From the NCBI RefSeq assembly GCF_002197645.1, contig NZ_CP021874.1:1798001-1862000 (forward strand): 64,000 nucleotides of DNA, read 5' to 3'. Origin of the DNA: Enterococcus wangshanyuanii. GTDB lineage: Bacteria > Bacillota > Bacilli > Lactobacillales > Enterococcaceae. The notes beneath the pieces were generated by a model. That model was given only the letters and a program-made list of their open reading frames with translations. It did no database searches and had not been told where the DNA came from. Positions 17,756-27,047 of the stretch are shown here, piece after piece. The stretch's first letter is position 1. Every line of letters starts with the position of its first letter. The position numbers were made by a program, and so were the translations under genes.

Positions 17756-18619
17756 TTACGCCTCAAATAGACTCCGAGTTGCTTCTCTGATTTTTTGTGC
17801 GACATAAGGATTATTCATCGTATATAAGTGAATACCATCCGCACCCTGAGCAACTAAATCTACAATTTGATTAATTGCATAGGCAATTCCAGCATCTCTG
17901 ATCGCTTCTGGATTATGTTCATAACGCTCCATCATTTTTAAAAATTTTGTTGGCAAAGTCACGTTTGACATTTTTACCATTCGTTCGATCTGCTTTTTGT
18001 TTACAACAGGCATTATTCCTGCCTGAATCGGTATATCGATACCTGCTATCTCACATTTTTCTTTGAAGGTATAAAAGTAGTGATTATCAAAGAACAATTG
18101 TGTGATCAGTTGATTTGTCCCCGCATCTACTTTTCGTTTCAAATTTTGAATATCTTCCACTGAGCTTGCTGCATCACTATGAGTTTCAGGATAACAGGCA
18201 CCGATTATATTGAACTTCCCTTGTTCATGAATAAACGTGATGAGATCGTTCGCATAAACAAAATCTTTCTTAGGCTCTTTATCAGGGAGAATATCTCCTC
18301 TTAACGCCAAAATATTCTCCACCTTCTTTTGTTTTAACTCATCCAAAATTGTGATGACCTCATTTTTAGAAAAATTGACAGCAGGTAAATGAGCCACACT
18401 CGGCAAAAATTGTTCTTCTTGAATTTTTTGAGCAATATCTGCTGTACTTAAATTATTTCCTGTGCCACCAGCACCTAATGTGACACTGATAAAATCAGGC
18501 CTTTGTCCTTTTAAACGTTCTAACGTATGATAAATCGTCTCCACAGGAGCTGTTCTTCTTGGCGGAAATATTTCAAAAGAAAAAACGGTTTTTTCTTTAA
18601 ACAAGGCATCTGTTCTCAT
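17756..18619 (-). CDS. metF: Methylenetetrahydrofolate reductase MetF (287 aa)
   Basis: Reduces 5,10-methylene-THF to 5-methyl-THF using FAD, supplying the methyl donor for MetE. The motifs FSFEIFPPRRT, DFISVTLGAGGTG, LALRGD and GACYPETH, with QLFFDNHYFYTF, are those of the family, and the length is typical. metE ends at 18620 and metF begins at 18619, so the genes abut and are translationally coupled in one operon driven from upstream of metE. Confidence 0.97.
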   Translation of the reverse strand: MRTDALFKEKTVFSFEIFPPRRTAPVETIYHTLERLKGQRPDFISVTLGAGGTGNNLSTADIAQKIQEEQFLPSVAHLPAVNFSKNEVITILDELKQKKVENILALRGDILPDKEPKKDFVYANDLITFIHEQGKFNIIGACYPETHSDAASSVEDIQNLKRKVDAGTNQLITQLFFDNHYFYTFKEKCEIAGIDIPIQAGIMPVVNKKQIERMVKMSNVTLPTKFLKMMERYEHNPEAIRDAGIAYAINQIVDLVAQGADGIHLYTMNNPYVAQKIREATRSLFEA

Positions 18620-20884
18620 TTAAATCCCTCCACGTACCTGTTTAGCTGCGAGGACTAAATTTTTCAAGCTTGCATGTGTTTCTGGGACTCCGCGCGTTTT
18701 CAATCCACAGTCTGGGTTGACCCAAACTTTTTCAACAGGCAATTTCTTTAAAATATTATGGATCGTTTCTTCAATTTCTCCGACTAAAGGTACTCGTGGT
18801 GAATGGATATCATAAACACCAGGGCCAACTTGGGTTTGAAAATCGATTGCTTTCAGAGCATCCAAGATCGTTAAATTCGAGCGTGAAGCTTCAAATGAAA
18901 TCACATCTGCATCCATATTATCGATATCCCGAATAATATCCGCAAACTCGCTATAACACATATGTGTATGAATTTGAGTCGCTGGCTGAACTTTACTATG
19001 CACTAAACGAAACGCTGGAATCGCCCAATCCAAATATTCAGAATGCCAGTCGGATTGGCGCAACGGTAATTTTTCCCGCAAAGCCGCTTCATCGATCTGA
19101 ATGATCTCGATCCCATTGGCTTCTAGATCTAAAACTTCTTCTTGAATCGCTAAAGCCAACTGCAGTGTCGACTCTTTCAAACTGATATCCTCTCGCGGAA
19201 ACGACCAATTTAAAATCGTCACAGGTCCTGTCAGCATTCCTTTCATTGGCTTATCCGTCAAACTTTGAGCGTACTTAGAATATGAAACTGTAATTGGTTT
19301 TGACCGAGAAACATCTCCCCAGATAATCGGCGGTTTCACACAACGAGTGCCGTAAGATTGCACCCAAGCCTTTTCCGTAAACAAATACCCATCCAAACTT
19401 TCGCCAAAATACTCTACCATGTCATTTCGTTCAAACTCCCCATGAACAAGAACATCCAGCCCGATCTCTTCTTGGAATGCCACACACTCAGCAATTTTTT
19501 CTTGATTGAATGTAGTATATTCCGCTTCCGTGATTTCACCTTTTTTGAATTTAGCGCGATTTTGTTTCACTTCTTTTGTTTGTGGAAATGAACCAATCGT
19601 TGTTGTTGGCAAGAGCGGCAGGTTCAATTTTTCTTTTTGAATCGCCGCACGTTCTACTAATACTGGCTGACGAACAAAATCAGTATCTGTCAAAGATTTA
19701 ATTTTCTGTGCCAATTGCCCATTTTTAATAAAACGCTCCTGATTGAATAAGCTGACATTTTTTTCTAATACTGCTTGATGAGCTTGCTTGTCTTCATTGA
19801 TTTTCTTCACATCATTTATTTCAGCCAGTTTCTCAACAGCAAAAGCAAAATGATTCGTTACATCAACACCCAGAGAAGTTTCATTTTTTAGTGTAAATGG
19901 CACATGCAGTAACGAACAAGATGTATTTAAGACGATCTCACCTACTAATTGAAGCTTTTCAATCAAAGCTAATGATTTTTGATAGTCATTCGCCCAAATA
20001 TTTTTCCCATTTATAATCCCTGCAAATAGCACTTTATCTTTTGGAAAACCATATTCTTCGACTAATTCAAGTGTTTTTCTCCCTTCAACGAAATCCAGAC
20101 CGATTCCGTCAAAAGGTAGATCAATTAAATCCTGATACACATCTCGGACGTCTCCAAAATATGTCTGAATTAAGATATTCAGCTTTCCTTTTTCACCAAG
20201 GAGTGCTTGATACAATGCTTTGAATTGCTTGTTTTCTTCCTGCGTCAAATCTAATACTAGTGCTGGTTCATCGATCTGAAGCCATTCACACTCTTCTTGA
20301 GATAAGTCTGCAAATAATTGAGCATACGCTGTAATGGCCGCTTGATAAAAATCTTCTGCACGCTTGTGCCCGTGATATGTAGCTAATTTCAGCAATGTAA
20401 AAGGCCCCAATATCGTTGGACGTGTTTTGATTCCTAGAGCTTTTGCTTCTTTAAATGTATCGACTAACTTACTACTAACTAGCTGAAGTGTCGTTTCATC
20501 ATCAATTTCCGGAACCATGTAATGATAATTTGTATTGAACCATTTCTTCATGGCTAACGCCGTTACATCACCAGCTTCACCTTGATACCCTCTTGCCAAG
20601 GCAAAATAGGTTTCAAGCGGCGATAACTCTAACTCTTTATATTTCTTCGGTACTAAATTCAGCAGGACTGCTGTATCCAATGTCGTATCGAAAAAAGAAA
20701 AATCACCACTAGGAATGAAATCAATGCCCTGATCGACTAAAAGCTGCCAATGCTTTTTCCGCAATTCTTTTCCCGTAGTCTCCAGATCATCCGCTGTGAT
20801 CTCTTTTCTAAAATACTTTTCTGTCGCAAATTTCAATTCCCGTAATTCCCCAACACGAGGGAAACCAATAATCGATGTTTTCAT
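18620..20884 (-). CDS. metE: Cobalamin-independent methionine synthase MetE (754 aa)
   Basis: Transfers the methyl group of 5-methyl-THF-(Glu)n to homocysteine. Full two-domain protein: the N-terminal half opens [16 protein letters not shown], and the C-terminal catalytic half has [16 protein letters not shown] and [13 protein letters not shown]. Zinc-site regions [10 protein letters not shown] (His/Cys) and [11 protein letters not shown] (Cys) are present. Its ATG follows GGAGGAGG. A perfect palindrome resembling a MET-box lies about 77 bp upstream. Confidence 0.97.
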   Translation of the reverse strand: MKTSIIGFPRVGELRELKFATEKYFRKEITADDLETTGKELRKKHWQLLVDQGIDFIPSGDFSFFDTTLDTAVLLNLVPKKYKELELSPLETYFALARGYQGEAGDVTALAMKKWFNTNYHYMVPEIDDETTLQLVSSKLVDTFKEAKALGIKTRPTILGPFTLLKLATYHGHKRAEDFYQAAITAYAQLFADLSQEECEWLQIDEPALVLDLTQEENKQFKALYQALLGEKGKLNILIQTYFGDVRDVYQDLIDLPFDGIGLDFVEGRKTLELVEEYGFPKDKVLFAGIINGKNIWANDYQKSLALIEKLQLVGEIVLNTSCSLLHVPFTLKNETSLGVDVTNHFAFAVEKLAEINDVKKINEDKQAHQAVLEKNVSLFNQERFIKNGQLAQKIKSLTDTDFVRQPVLVERAAIQKEKLNLPLLPTTTIGSFPQTKEVKQNRAKFKKGEITEAEYTTFNQEKIAECVAFQEEIGLDVLVHGEFERNDMVEYFGESLDGYLFTEKAWVQSYGTRCVKPPIIWGDVSRSKPITVSYSKYAQSLTDKPMKGMLTGPVTILNWSFPREDISLKESTLQLALAIQEEVLDLEANGIEIIQIDEAALREKLPLRQSDWHSEYLDWAIPAFRLVHSKVQPATQIHTHMCYSEFADIIRDIDNMDADVISFEASRSNLTILDALKAIDFQTQVGPGVYDIHSPRVPLVGEIEETIHNILKKLPVEKVWVNPDCGLKTRGVPETHASLKNLVLAAKQVRGGI

Positions 20885-20960
20885 ACATTTCCTCCTCCAA
20901 AAGGTATTTCAACTACTTTACCACGAGAAAGAAATATAGAATAACACTTATTTTCTATCA

Positions 20961-20987
20961 TTTAATATAGTTTAAAGCTATATTAAA
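20961..20987 (-). promoter_or_regulatory. MET-box-like operator upstream of metE
   Basis: Perfect 10-bp inverted arms TTTAATATAG / CTATATTAAA around a 7-bp centre. The core TATAGTTTAAAGCTATA is close to the TATAGTTTNAAACTATA MET-box bound by the LysR-type activator MtaR/MetR in lactic acid bacteria. Its position before metE fits; the regulator gene is not in the window. Confidence 0.7.
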
Positions 20988-21026
20988 TAAAAAAAATTAC
21001 GTCACTCCTCTTCAAGTCACGTAATT
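20986..21026 (-). terminator. Terminator of queH
   Basis: Arms AGTCACGTAATT and AATTACGTCACT, followed in the minus direction by TTTTTTTTATTT; separates queH from the metE promoter region. Confidence 0.7.
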
Positions 21027-21045
21027 CTCTCATTTTTCTGATTGG

Positions 21046-21771
21046 CTATTCCATTCTATCTTTTAAATATTCCTTCGCCTCTTTATTGATCACTTTAAGA
21101 TCAACGCCTTGCTTTGTTGCGGCAAATAGACAGCCGCAATAACATTGACGATAGACATCGTATTCTTTGCAAAGTTCGATCGAACGCTTATACCCATTAT
21201 TCTTTTTAAAATCACTCGGTAAATAATTCGTTGCATAGAATTTTTGAATATCGATTCCGATTTCATTGATCAACTGACTATTTTTTTTAGGTGATAAGGT
21301 CAACGCACTACCGAAATAATCATAACCTAACTCCTGAGCTTTTTCAGCAACGATATCTAATCGCATTTGAAAACAAGCAGAACAACGCTTACCACCTTCC
21401 GGCTCTTCTGCTAAGTTATTTGTCTTGACCATCTGCAAGAATTCATTTGGTTCATATGGGGCTGCTAAGAACTTAACCTGATTATTCGTCCGTTCATTGA
21501 AATCCTCTACAAATTTTTTTTGAACGAGTTCTCTGCGCTGATACTCTGTACGAGGATGGATATTCGAATTAGCAAAATAAATCGTCACATCTGCATATTT
21601 CGTTAAGTATTCGAGTGTATACGTACTGCAGGGGGCACAACAGCTATGAAGCAAAATGGTTGGACGAATCGCTTCTTTTTCCCAGTCTGCAATGACCTTT
21701 TGCAATACACGATCATAGTTTATTTTTTGATTTGGAGGCATTTTCTCCATTATTTCGGTTAGGTTTATCAC
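21046..21771 (-). CDS. queH: Epoxyqueuosine reductase QueH (241 aa)
   Basis: Catalyses the last step of queuosine synthesis in tRNA, reducing epoxyqueuosine. QueH-type cysteine motifs are visible: HSCCAPCSTYTLEYL near residue 45, GGKRCSACFQMRLD, and RQCYCGCLFA near the C-terminus, expected to hold iron and an iron-sulfur cluster. This non-cobalamin enzyme replaces QueG in many Firmicutes. It starts at GTG 21771 after GGAGGTG with 5-nt spacing. It acts downstream of the Tgt and QueA products encoded at 3393 and 36546. Confidence 0.92.
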   Translation of the reverse strand: MINLTEIMEKMPPNQKINYDRVLQKVIADWEKEAIRPTILLHSCCAPCSTYTLEYLTKYADVTIYFANSNIHPRTEYQRRELVQKKFVEDFNERTNNQVKFLAAPYEPNEFLQMVKTNNLAEEPEGGKRCSACFQMRLDIVAEKAQELGYDYFGSALTLSPKKNSQLINEIGIDIQKFYATNYLPSDFKKNNGYKRSIELCKEYDVYRQCYCGCLFAATKQGVDLKVINKEAKEYLKDRME

Positions 21772-21973
21772 CTAAATCACCTCCAAAATTTATCGTTCAA
21801 TATTTTTCATTTTACTTCTTCTATTACCATTTATCCAGACTATTTTACAAAAATCAAATTCAAATTCTTACGCTCACTACAACTAATATAACAGAATAAC
21901 GTTTTTTATTACAATACTATTGCAAAAACATTTCCTTTAGATTACAATAAGTACATCAAAAGGAGGTAACATA

Positions 21974-22561
21974 ATGAAAAAATCAACACTATTCACGGTA
22001 ACACTACTATTAGTAACATTAAGTGCGTGCGGTGAGAAAAAGGAGAATCAAGCTGAACAACCACAAACATCGACTCAAGTAGTAACAACTGATACTAAAG
22101 TAAAAACAGATGCTTCAACAACAACCGAGACTACCAATGCAATAAATGTAAGTTCATCATCGGTTGGCGAAGAAGCTAACACTGAAACAAGCACGAATAC
22201 ACAAGAAGCTACTCCTAAGGATCCACAAACAATCTACAATGCTTTAATGGGCGAATGGCGTTCAACTGAAAATGATGCTAATGACATACAATGGTCCGCT
22301 TCATTTACAGGTGGGTCTGCAAGCATAGCTCCTATGTCAGGTGTAGGCGGTGCTTTTTCTATTAAATTAGCGTCTTTAAATTGGGATGAACAAAATCAAA
22401 GTCTACTCATCACAAATGAAGTGTATGACGCAGAAGGAAATCATGTTCCTGATAATGACTTCACATTAACTGTTCATGACATCGATTTAGAGAGTTTTTC
22501 CCAAATGTCCGTTTCAGGCTCCTTCTTCGGTCCATCTGATTTAACTTATCATAGAGCTTAA
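21974..22561 (+). CDS. Putative lipoprotein of unknown function (195 aa)
   Basis: Signal peptide with lipobox (LLLVTLSACGEK; Cys about 20), then a Ser/Thr/Gln-rich linker of about 60 residues and a compact C-terminal domain of about 110 residues (PQTIYNALMGEWRSTEND ... LTYHRA). The domain resembles small lipocalin-like/DUF lipoprotein domains of enterococci; no specific family is recognised. It is transcribed alone behind AAAGGAGG, with a terminator shared with the converging CNNM gene. Confidence 0.75.
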   Translation: MKKSTLFTVTLLLVTLSACGEKKENQAEQPQTSTQVVTTDTKVKTDASTTTETTNAINVSSSSVGEEANTETSTNTQEATPKDPQTIYNALMGEWRSTENDANDIQWSASFTGGSASIAPMSGVGGAFSIKLASLNWDEQNQSLLITNEVYDAEGNHVPDNDFTLTVHDIDLESFSQMSVSGSFFGPSDLTYHRA

Positions 22562-22573
22562 TTGTTTAATTAA

Positions 22574-22616
22574 AAGAGCGAGACAACCGTCAAAACAGAC
22601 GTTTGCCTCACTCTTA
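22574..22616. terminator. Bidirectional terminator between the lipoprotein and CNNM genes
   Basis: AAGAGCGAGACAACCGTC pairs imperfectly with GACGTTTGCCTCACTCTT, with T-rich sequence on the right and A-rich on the left. The GAGxGxGACAA core recurs in other terminators of the window (48221, 50382). Confidence 0.65.
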
Positions 22617-22618
22617 TT

Positions 22619-23908
22619 TTATTTTGTTACTTTAAAATAATCAATATGTGCATGCTCATAATCCATGACTTCAAAAGTAAATTCATTAAATGCGAATCGA
22701 TCTCCAACTGTAATTTGAGTATTCTTTTGTTCAACAATAAATCCTGCTAAAGTCGACATTTCAGATGCTTCAAATTCTGGGATCTTAACGTTGAAATAGC
22801 GCTCAAAATCATCCAACGTGATTTTTCCTGAGATGATATAAGTATTCTCTGACTCTTTTGCGATCAAAGCTGTTTCCAAGTCCGTTTCATCACGAATATC
22901 TCCAACAAGCTCTTCTAAAATATCTTCGATCGTGACCATTCCTGTGGTGCCACCATATTCATCTTTTAAAATCGCAATGTGTTTTCCCTCTTTACGCATC
23001 ATTGTCAACAAGGTTTTGATAGGCGTCGTCGCTAGGGCTACGATCGGTTCTTCTACTAAATCACAAACTTTTCTTTCTCCATCTACAAAAGATTCTCTGA
23101 TCAATGTCGGTAAAGTCACATAGCCAAGTACCTGATCTTTTGACTCTTCGATCACAGGATACCTCGTATGTCCCCGTTTTAAAGAATGCTGGATCGCTTG
23201 CGTGACCGTTTCATCTGCCTCAAAAACTTCCATGGATGTCCGATCGACTTGAATTTCTTTTGCAAGGGTATCATCAAATTCAAAGACATTCTCCATATAA
23301 TGATACTCTTCCTTTGTCAGCTCACCTTTTTTATAAGAATCGACTGCCACAAAAAGCAATTCCTCTTGAGTCAAGGTTTCCTCCCCTTCTGAAACCAGCT
23401 TGATCCCTAATAATTTACCTAATCCAGCTGCTGAGTGATTCAATAACCAAATAAACGGATACATGATCTTATAAAAATAATGCAGCGGTTTAACAATAGC
23501 TAAAACAACTTTTTCTGTCTGCGCGATACTATAACTTTTAGGTAATAGCTCACCTACGACAACATCGACATAAGTCACCAACGCAAAGCCTAGAATAATA
23601 GAAATCGTTCGGCTCAATGCAGCACTGATTGGTAAATTACCTATCAAAGGGTGCAGTAAAGCCGCCACAGATCCTTCACCGACCCAACCAATGATCAATC
23701 CTGTCAACGTGATTCCCAATTGACTTGCTGATAAATAAGCATCTAAATGATGGGTGACATGAATCGCCAGTTCAGCATTTTTGACTCCATCTTTTTTTAG
23801 TTGTTCCAATCTAGACATTCGAATCTTTACTAAAGCAAATTCGCTTGCTACAAAAAATGCAGTAACAGCGATCATTAAAAATAAAATAAAAAAATTGATT
23901 GCAAGCAT
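22619..23908 (-). CDS. CNNM/CorC-type transporter (DUF21-CBS-CorC_HlyC, hemolysin family, 429 aa)
   Basis: DUF21 membrane domain with four hydrophobic helices (about 1-190), two CBS domains (about 205-335; HTRYPVIEESKDQVLGYV and GGTTGMVTIEDILEELVGDI) and a C-terminal CorC_HlyC domain (about 350-425). Homologues such as Bacillus YhdP/MpfA and Staphylococcus MpfA export Mg2+; older 'hemolysin' naming is historical. It is single-gene between convergent and same-strand neighbours. Mg2+ efflux is a family inference and would fit the cluster of cation transporters that follows. Confidence 0.88.
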   Translation of the reverse strand: MLAINFFILFLMIAVTAFFVASEFALVKIRMSRLEQLKKDGVKNAELAIHVTHHLDAYLSASQLGITLTGLIIGWVGEGSVAALLHPLIGNLPISAALSRTISIILGFALVTYVDVVVGELLPKSYSIAQTEKVVLAIVKPLHYFYKIMYPFIWLLNHSAAGLGKLLGIKLVSEGEETLTQEELLFVAVDSYKKGELTKEEYHYMENVFEFDDTLAKEIQVDRTSMEVFEADETVTQAIQHSLKRGHTRYPVIEESKDQVLGYVTLPTLIRESFVDGERKVCDLVEEPIVALATTPIKTLLTMMRKEGKHIAILKDEYGGTTGMVTIEDILEELVGDIRDETDLETALIAKESENTYIISGKITLDDFERYFNVKIPEFEASEMSTLAGFIVEQKNTQITVGDRFAFNEFTFEVMDYEHAHIDYFKVTK

Positions 23909-24022
23909 TTCCTACACCTCGTTTTTCTTCTCTGTGCTCATTATACTTGTCTAATCAAAATTGTGCGAACAAGAACAATCAAAAAAACTTCAGTCCGATT
24001 AACGGACTAAAGCTTTTTGACG

Positions 24023-26032
24023 TTATAACACAGGTTTTCTTTCTCTTAAGCGTGTTTTACGTGTATCACCAATAATCAATGGAACTGATTCGTATTTCAC
24101 TTCACTATATTCCAAACCAAACCAGTTTTCTGGAGTCGTCGTCCATTTTTTGATCGCTAGTTTCAGCTGCATGATCTGACGATCCCATTTTTTTAATTCG
24201 GTAACTTTTGAAAGCTCTTCACGGATGATGATAAATTGGAAATCACCCACTTCACGACCTGGAGTCAATGAATATCTTTGTGGTTGTTTTGGTAAACGGC
24301 CATCTTTCATTAAATCATGAACGATTTGACGAATATAAATATTTACCTCTTGAGCCACATGGAAGCCTAAATATAATTGAACTTGAACGATAAAATCGGT
24401 CCCCATCATATCAACAGAATATTCTTTTGTAAAAGGCTCATCTGTTACTTCAACATTGACAAACCAATAGACATTTGCTCTTTTCGGCTGTTTATCTAAG
24501 ATCGAATAAATGATCGGTCGACCAATCTCTTCACCAATCAAATCAGGTGTCATGAAGACCACATTCGTTTGAGATTTCGGTACAGAAGTATCCTCTTTCA
24601 ACATCCGTAACTGCTCCACATACTGATTAAGCGGTACAGTATCTGAGGTTTTCTCTTTGATGATATTGCCCCATTCCCAAATCGTCATCACTGTAAGGAT
24701 CAACAAGGCGATTCCTACCGCAACGTAACCACCATGGAAGAATTTCGCAATACTTGAAACAAAGAAAATCGATTCTATACTACCGAAAAATAAAGTAACT
24801 AGATAAGCAACGCCACGCGGTACACCTTTTTGCAGTAGATAGAACATCAAAAGAATCGTCGTCATCAACATCGTTACAGTGATTGAAAGACCATATGCCG
24901 CTTCCATATGTGTAGATGTTCTAAAGGTAATAACGATCAATGAACAAATCAGCCACAACAATGTATTCACAGCCGGTATGTACATTTGACCAATATTTGC
25001 ACCAGGATAAATGATTTTTAATCTTGGTAATAATTTTAATTTGATCGCTTCTGATACTAAAGTAAACGAACCGGAAATCAATGCTTGCGAAGCAATTACT
25101 GCCGCAATCGTAGCAAAAACAACACCAAACAACATGATGCTATTCGGCATCATTTGGAAAAATGGGTTCAGATTTTCAATTGCTAAAATTGAAGGATCAT
25201 TTTTAGCACTTAAAATCCATGCCGCCTGACCTAAATAATTTAGCACTAGACAGACTTTGATATACGGCCAGCTAGCACGTATATTGTATTTCCCTACATG
25301 GCCTAAGTCAGAGTACAGTGCCTCTGCACCAGTCGTAGCAAGAAAGACATTTCCTAAAACAAAAATCCCCAGCTTATTTTCCGGACTCAATAAAAGATGG
25401 ATCGCATAATACGGATTCAACGCACGTAGCACTGTCCAGTCCTGTCCAAAATTGATTAGTCCCATGATCCCTAAGAAAGTAAACCAAGCAAACATGATTG
25501 GACCAAAGGCTTTACCAACAGCATCTGTCCCAAATCGTTGCACTGAAAACAGCACAAGGATGATCACTAACGTAATAATCACAATAATATTTTGGTCATT
25601 TCCGAAACGCTCGAAAAATATCGGAATACCACGTAATCCTTCTATTGCAGTCGTCACAGTCACAGCTGGCGTCAGGACACCGTCTGCTAAAAGCGCTGCT
25701 CCTCCGATCATCGCCGGAATGATCAGATACTTTCCTTTTTTACGCACAAGCGTATATAAAGAAAAGATCCCTCCTTCACCATGGTTATCTGCATTCAAAG
25801 CAATCACAACATATTTGATCGTTGTTAAAATCGTCAGTGTCCAAAAAATCAATGACACCGCTCCAATAATAAAATTCTCTGACACATTTTGAAGACCGCC
25901 ATTATCTCCAACGATTGCTTTCATTACATAAAGCGGACTAGTTCCGATATCGCCATAAACGACCCCCATAGCCACTAAAAGACCCGCAGCGGTCAATTTC
26001 TGATGATGCGAAAACTTAGATTTCTCTCCCAC
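24023..26032 (-). CDS. kup: Kup-family potassium importer (669 aa)
   Basis: K+/H+ symporter with about 12 membrane helices in the first 430 residues ([21 protein letters not shown] is the family signature) and a cytosolic C-terminal domain of about 220 residues. GTG start at 26032 after AGGAGG with 7-nt spacing. In related bacteria Kup and KimA are inhibited by c-di-AMP binding. Its mRNA leader is exceptional: a Mn2+-type riboswitch and five tandem structured units lie between its promoter and start codon, the last unit ending about 20 nt before the ribosome-binding site. Confidence 0.95.
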   Translation of the reverse strand: MGEKSKFSHHQKLTAAGLLVAMGVVYGDIGTSPLYVMKAIVGDNGGLQNVSENFIIGAVSLIFWTLTILTTIKYVVIALNADNHGEGGIFSLYTLVRKKGKYLIIPAMIGGAALLADGVLTPAVTVTTAIEGLRGIPIFFERFGNDQNIIVIITLVIILVLFSVQRFGTDAVGKAFGPIMFAWFTFLGIMGLINFGQDWTVLRALNPYYAIHLLLSPENKLGIFVLGNVFLATTGAEALYSDLGHVGKYNIRASWPYIKVCLVLNYLGQAAWILSAKNDPSILAIENLNPFFQMMPNSIMLFGVVFATIAAVIASQALISGSFTLVSEAIKLKLLPRLKIIYPGANIGQMYIPAVNTLLWLICSLIVITFRTSTHMEAAYGLSITVTMLMTTILLMFYLLQKGVPRGVAYLVTLFFGSIESIFFVSSIAKFFHGGYVAVGIALLILTVMTIWEWGNIIKEKTSDTVPLNQYVEQLRMLKEDTSVPKSQTNVVFMTPDLIGEEIGRPIIYSILDKQPKRANVYWFVNVEVTDEPFTKEYSVDMMGTDFIVQVQLYLGFHVAQEVNIYIRQIVHDLMKDGRLPKQPQRYSLTPGREVGDFQFIIIREELSKVTELKKWDRQIMQLKLAIKKWTTTPENWFGLEYSEVKYESVPLIIGDTRKTRLRERKPVL

Positions 26033-26052
26033 AAGATTCTCCTCCTAAAATT

Positions 26053-26654
26053 AAAAGCTAAAAGAGCTCGGTCAGTCTCGACTGAAAAATAGGGAATATG
26101 ATACGTGGTGTTCTTTACCACGAATCTTATTCATCTTTTTTCCGAGAGACTAGCTCTTGAAGCTAGATGATGCAAAAGCTAAAAGAGCTCGGTCAGTCTC
26201 GACTGAAAAATAGGGAATATGATACGTGGTGCTTTTACCACGAATCTTATTCATCTTTTTTCCGAGAGACTAGCTCTTGAAGCTAGATGATGCAAAAGCT
26301 AAAAGAGCTCGGTCAGTCTCGACTGAAAAATAGGGAATATGATACGTGGTGCTTTTACCACGAATCTTATTCATCTTTTTTCCGAGAGACTAGCTCTTGA
26401 AGCTAGATGATGCAAAAGCTAAAAGAGCTCGGTCAGTCTCGACTGAAAAATAGGGAATATGATACGTGGTGCTTTTACCACGAATCTTATTCATCTTTTT
26501 TCCGAGAGACTAGCTCTTGAAGCTAGATGATGCAAAAGCTGAACAGGCTCGATCTGCCTTGAATGGAAAATAGGAAAAATTGATTGAGACGCTTTTTGTC
26601 TCACTCCATTTTTATCTTTTTCCCGAAAGGCTAGCCTGTAAAGCTAGATGATGC
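26053..26654 (-). repeat. Five tandem copies of an unrecognised structured leader RNA upstream of kup
   Basis: On the kup-sense strand a unit of about 120 nt occurs five times head to tail: 26534-26654 (5'-most, diverged), then 26414-26533, 26294-26413 and 26174-26293 (identical), and 26053-26173 (one loop change). Each starts GCATCATCTAGCTT and ends about AGCTTTT. Three helices are supported by compensatory changes between the diverged and common units: AGAGCT/AGCTCT versus CAGGCT/AGCCTG, GTCTC/GAGAC versus GCCTT/AAGGC, and CGTGGT/ACCACG versus TGAGAC/GTCTCA. A CTAGC/GCTAG hairpin competes with the first helix, as in a switch. It matches no riboswitch class I know; the link to kup suggests K+ or c-di-AMP sensing (inference). 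Confidence 0.85.
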
Positions 26655-26689
26655 AAGTTGCCAACCATTCTTTTTAAAATTTTCCACCT

Positions 26690-26746
26690 AAAAAGCAAAA
26701 CAAGAGACCTAAGTGAAACGACACTTGGTCCTTACACTTAGGTCTC
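26690..26746 (-). terminator. Riboswitch-controlled terminator in the kup leader
   Basis: Perfect 12-bp stem GAGACCTAAGTG / CACTTAGGTCTC (plus-strand 26735-26746 and 26704-26715), then TTGTTTTGCTTTTT. The 5' arm is also the 3' strand of the riboswitch P1 helix, so aptamer folding and termination are mutually exclusive. Confidence 0.8.
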
Positions 26747-26830
26747 GCAATTTCATTCTTAGACCAGTGTTATTCACACTAGCTGTTGATCTAAGAACAT
26801 AGTAAACTATGTCGCTACTCCCCTAAGATT
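26737..26830 (-). ncRNA. yybP-ykoY family (Mn2+) riboswitch aptamer
   Basis: On the minus strand, CTTAGGGGAGTAGC at the 5' side and GCGAGACCTAAG at the 3' side form P1 with the conserved GGGGAGTAGC and GAGACC loops. The middle arm holds TCAACA, as in known members. Members of this class bind Mn2+ and usually switch on Mn exporters. Here Mn2+ would stabilise P1, prevent the overlapping terminator and allow readthrough into the tandem RNA array and kup, an unusual target. Confidence 0.85.
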
Positions 26831-26918
26831 TTTATTTGGAGATCCAAATAAAAATAGTGGTTGTAATTTTTTATTTAATTGAAAAAACCAATAAAAAGAT
26901 AACTGATTTTGATAACAA

Positions 26919-26946
26919 CTATAATACTCTCACACTATTTTAGCAA
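26919..26946 (-). promoter_or_regulatory. Candidate promoter of the kup leader
   Basis: Reading toward kup: TTGCTA (26941-26946), 16-bp spacer, TTATAG (26919-26924); an alternative GACTTG-17-TATTAT overlaps it. It lies between the Ca-ATPase terminator and the riboswitch, giving an untranslated leader of about 880 nt. Confidence 0.45.
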
Positions 26947-26984
26947 GTCTTTTATATAAATATTTTTTATTCATTTTTTCTACT

Positions 26985-27033
26985 AAAAAAAGACTTGGAA
27001 TACTGTCTTTGTTAAAGTCAGCATTCCAGGTCT
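26985..27033 (-). terminator. Terminator of the P-type ATPase gene
   Basis: AGACCTGGAATGCTG pairs with CAGTATTCCAAGTCT and is followed by TTTTTTT in the minus direction, directly after the ATPase stop. Confidence 0.85.
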
Positions 27034-27047
27034 CTGTCCTATCTTTT

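Noticed and set aside
17508-17807. Plus-strand frame of 99 codons between sipW and metF
   Set aside because: Runs through the metF terminator and into metF antisense; Lys/Phe/Tyr-rich random composition and no ribosome-binding site.
26053-26654. Tandem repeats as a CRISPR array
   Set aside because: The unit is about 120 bp, directly abutting, with no unique spacers and with internal covarying helices; no cas gene is near.
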